From Typha latifolia (lineage: Eukaryota > Streptophyta > Magnoliopsida > Poales > Typhaceae): a stretch of DNA of 64,000 nt. Of this stretch, positions 61,415 to 64,000 are shown in pieces. The stretch is taken from positions 7,750,001 to 7,814,000 of the forward strand of contig CM034099.1 in the NCBI GenBank assembly GCA_019914945.1. Reading direction: 5' to 3'. The notes beneath the pieces are model-generated. The model ran no database searches. It had not been told where the DNA came from and saw only the letters and a list, made by a program, of their open reading frames with translations. The translations under genes and the position numbers were made by a program. The first letter of the stretch is position 1, and every line of letters starts with the position of its first letter.

Positions 61415-64000
61415 AATTGTACAGTTATTTAACTCTTTTTTTTTTTTTCTTTTTCCCTATTTTCCAACCTTCTACTGTGTATATAACTAAAGGAGTGAAA
61501 CAAGTAGAAGCAGTCCTAAACCCATAGCAAGAACAAATAAAATAGCAGTGGATGATAATAACTAGATATTAACAAAGTTAGTAGCAATACCAATTTGAGA
61601 AAACCATAATTAAAATGCAAGAAGTAGAGAACTACTAATTACTCAAAACAACCACAAGTAAAAATACTAAAGATATACAAACCACAAAAAATTAGAGAAT
61701 AAGAGATGAGATTTAAGCGGTTTGGTAATACGCCTATATTCATGGACCGATGTGAAATTTTAATTCACTAATATATATATGTGAAAAATATAAATATGCT
61801 TTAAAATATATCATAATAATATTTATGTGTAACTTTAGAGAGAAAACTCTTAGAGTCTCAAACTTACGATGCAAAAGCTCTCAGACTCGAGCATGCAAAC
61901 AAATTTATAGCCCTTCGAACACACAATTTTAAATTATATATATAACTAGAAATTTATTATAGGATTATTTTGATAATGTTTTTACTGTTAAAAAGTGAAA
62001 GGTGAGAGGTAGAACCAATTCTAGTCATTACATTAAACAAAGAAAGAGAAATTAAAGATAAATATTAAATTATTTATTTGGGAGTATTTGGTTAGTAGAA
62101 AACGAGGAAAGAAAACAGTTATTTGTAAAAAATTCTCAACTTAAAACACAAATCATTTTATTCAACTCTATAACTCTCTAAACGTCAAACTCCCACCCAA
62201 CCTAAGAGTGAAAAACCTGAATAAAATATCAATCTCTCACATCAATGCATGTATTTCATGGGGAGACTAAATCAAGCACTTAACTCAGTAATAATTAACC
62301 TCCTCTACTCTAGGGAAATGTCAATTCTACAATAGGTATTCATATTTGTTATTTTTAAAAATAAAATTTTTATTTTAAAAATAATTATTCTTACGTTCAC
62401 ATGTATTCAAAAATAAGGGTATAATATTTATCTTTAATATAATATAAAGTGAATGAAAAGATGAAAAAAAAAAGTATTTTATTTCTTATAAAATTATCAT
62501 GAATATTCTTTGATTAGGTATAAAATAGGTTGGTGGGATAGATATCGAGGGTCGGTTTTGACGCACATGGTCAAATTATTTGGTTCCAATAGTGATATTA
62601 GAACGAAGATTTGTGTACCTGTGGAATGAGACTTATAAATGCTCGGCAAATTAGCAGTAATTAAAATTTTGGGTGGAGGAAAAAAATTAAGAGAGAGGAA
62701 CCCAAACGACAGAATCTGAGCAACAAGACGAGCTCAGATGTAACTTTCATATCTTACTACAAATCCAAAGTAGCAAGTAATGTTGGATGGGGGCTTCCAT
62801 GCCTCAAAGGTTACCATCATGTTTGCAACGAGATTCAATATCCAACACAAACGTTTGAAGAATTCTCCAAGCAATTTAATGCAAGCCAGGAAGAAAGCTT
62901 CACAGATGGAAAGATTCAAATCCTGCTGATAACAATGGAATTCTCACTGCTAGATTTCTTTGTCATGACGAAAGATGTTTGAATTATTTAGATGACTCAC
63001 AGTTAAATTGTTTCTATATATTAAACATTCCTACATCACAATCAATCTATTTATATAATTAGTCTTAACTTTCTCCAGATGATATTTAATTAATTATAAG
63101 TAATGCAAACCAAACCAAGTATAGAAGTAAATATTTATAAAAAAAATGATCTATTTGTGCATAAAATATGGTGGCCAGCATTTGAAAAATTAAAAGTAAA
63201 AGGAGTGTAGAACTAGGCAAAGACTGTATGTAGAAGTGTCCAAAGATTTGATCCAGTGGCAGATTTCTTTGGAAAATTATAACTAATTAGTCCAAAGATT
63301 TGATCTTTGTTTAACATCTATAACTATTTTAGGTTAACTTTGGGTGGTTAAGTGCCTAAGTGATACAAAATAAAAGTTTGAGAGGGTAAAATGAATTAAT
63401 TTAAATTAATAACAACTTCTAAGATAAAAGGAAAATGATGATAGACCAGGGTATGAAATAGAATTAAAACATTTTATCCAACTAGTGCTATACTGCTATT
63501 CGTATGGATAGTAATCACTTCCAATATATTAAGAGAATATGGTTTGATATATTTGGGGATTTTAAAAATAGAAAAATTAAATATCCACTAAGCAACATTA
63601 GAGATACTGTATTTTAATATCTGATAATATTTGACCGACAAGCGACAAGTTATCCTTATTTGACCTCTGATAAGGGGGGGTGTTTATGCACGAACAAACC
63701 CATCATCATCATCTCACCGAAAGAAGAGAGAATAACAAACAAGAATAGTACAGAGCAAAGTAATTAATAGCATCAAGAGCATTCGATATATCTATAATAT
63801 CCAAATCCATGACATAGAGAAGAAGTGATACATCTTATGATCTAATTTCTTCTCCTCTTCTTTTCTCAGGCTCTCAAATTATTCTCGCCATAGTCTTCTT
63901 CTACTCCCTCTTGCATATATATATATATATATAATATAATATAATATAATATATGAATAAAAGAACAAGTGGATTGCCTCTGAATAGCTTTTCAGGATCC
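61415..64000. other. intergenic DNA to the window end
   Basis: No convincing gene. 62324-62530 is AT-rich and resembles the Tourist-like MITE at 49553-49940 ('ttcacatgtatt', 'taatataatataaagtgaa'), probably a partial relative. (AT)n and (ATAAT)n repeats lie at about 63917-63952. The final 300 bases may be the upstream region of a gene beyond the window. Confidence 0.45.

Noticed and set aside
62734..62919. Minus-strand 61-codon open frame
   Set aside because: No recognisable domain, no splice or promoter signals, and isolated in AT-rich intergenic DNA.

Overview
The window is nuclear DNA of a flowering plant, probably a monocot (an inference, not proven). It has split genes with GT-AG introns, AT-rich introns and intergenic DNA, many (GA)n/(TA)n/(TC)n microsatellites, and a full range of plant transposons. 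Four gene types are recognised with confidence: arginyl-tRNA synthetase (two tandem copies), peroxisomal short-chain acyl-CoA oxidase 4, a plastid omega-3 fatty acid desaturase, and a small VARLMGL-motif (TRM/LONGIFOLIA-like) protein. A two-exon gene for a small secreted peptide lies on the minus strand at the left edge.

Layout. 391-759(-): secreted peptide gene. About 2890-17512: unit A of a large direct duplication, holding ArgRS copy 1 (18 exons, 3315-15546) and the DNA leading into the ACX4 promoter. 17603-22798: intact ACX4 (13 exons, C-terminal SRL). 22799-31900: transposon-rich intergenic DNA with a broken ACX4 exon 1-2 fragment (27993-28228) and a decayed transposon-type coding remnant. 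About 31930-52100: unit B, holding ArgRS copy 2 (17 coding exons, 33064-49132), whose tenth intron carries a 7.0 kb degenerate Ty1/copia element (38788-45767). 52101-56000: MITE with a nested hAT element, then two L1/LINE pieces in opposite orientation. 56195-59266: omega-3 desaturase with G-boxes, TATA box, (GACA)n leader and poly(A) signal. 60551-61414: VARLMGL protein. The rest is gene-poor.

The main story is the ArgRS pair. Copy 1 has an exon encoding an organelle-type presequence, joined in frame to an internal Met that heads the cytosolic form, so one gene can supply cytosol and organelles. In copy 2 that first exon is replaced by about 0.43 kb of unrelated DNA, and the second His of the class I HIGH motif is Asn (HVGH to HVGN). 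Otherwise the copy 2 reading frame is complete. Intron identity between copies is patchy, being almost perfect near the 3' end, which suggests gene conversion. The two copies also act as empty-site controls for each other: a copia, two hAT elements and a Mutator-like MITE can each be delimited with their target-site duplications. All gene models were read by eye from splice sites and frame continuity; no database search was done.
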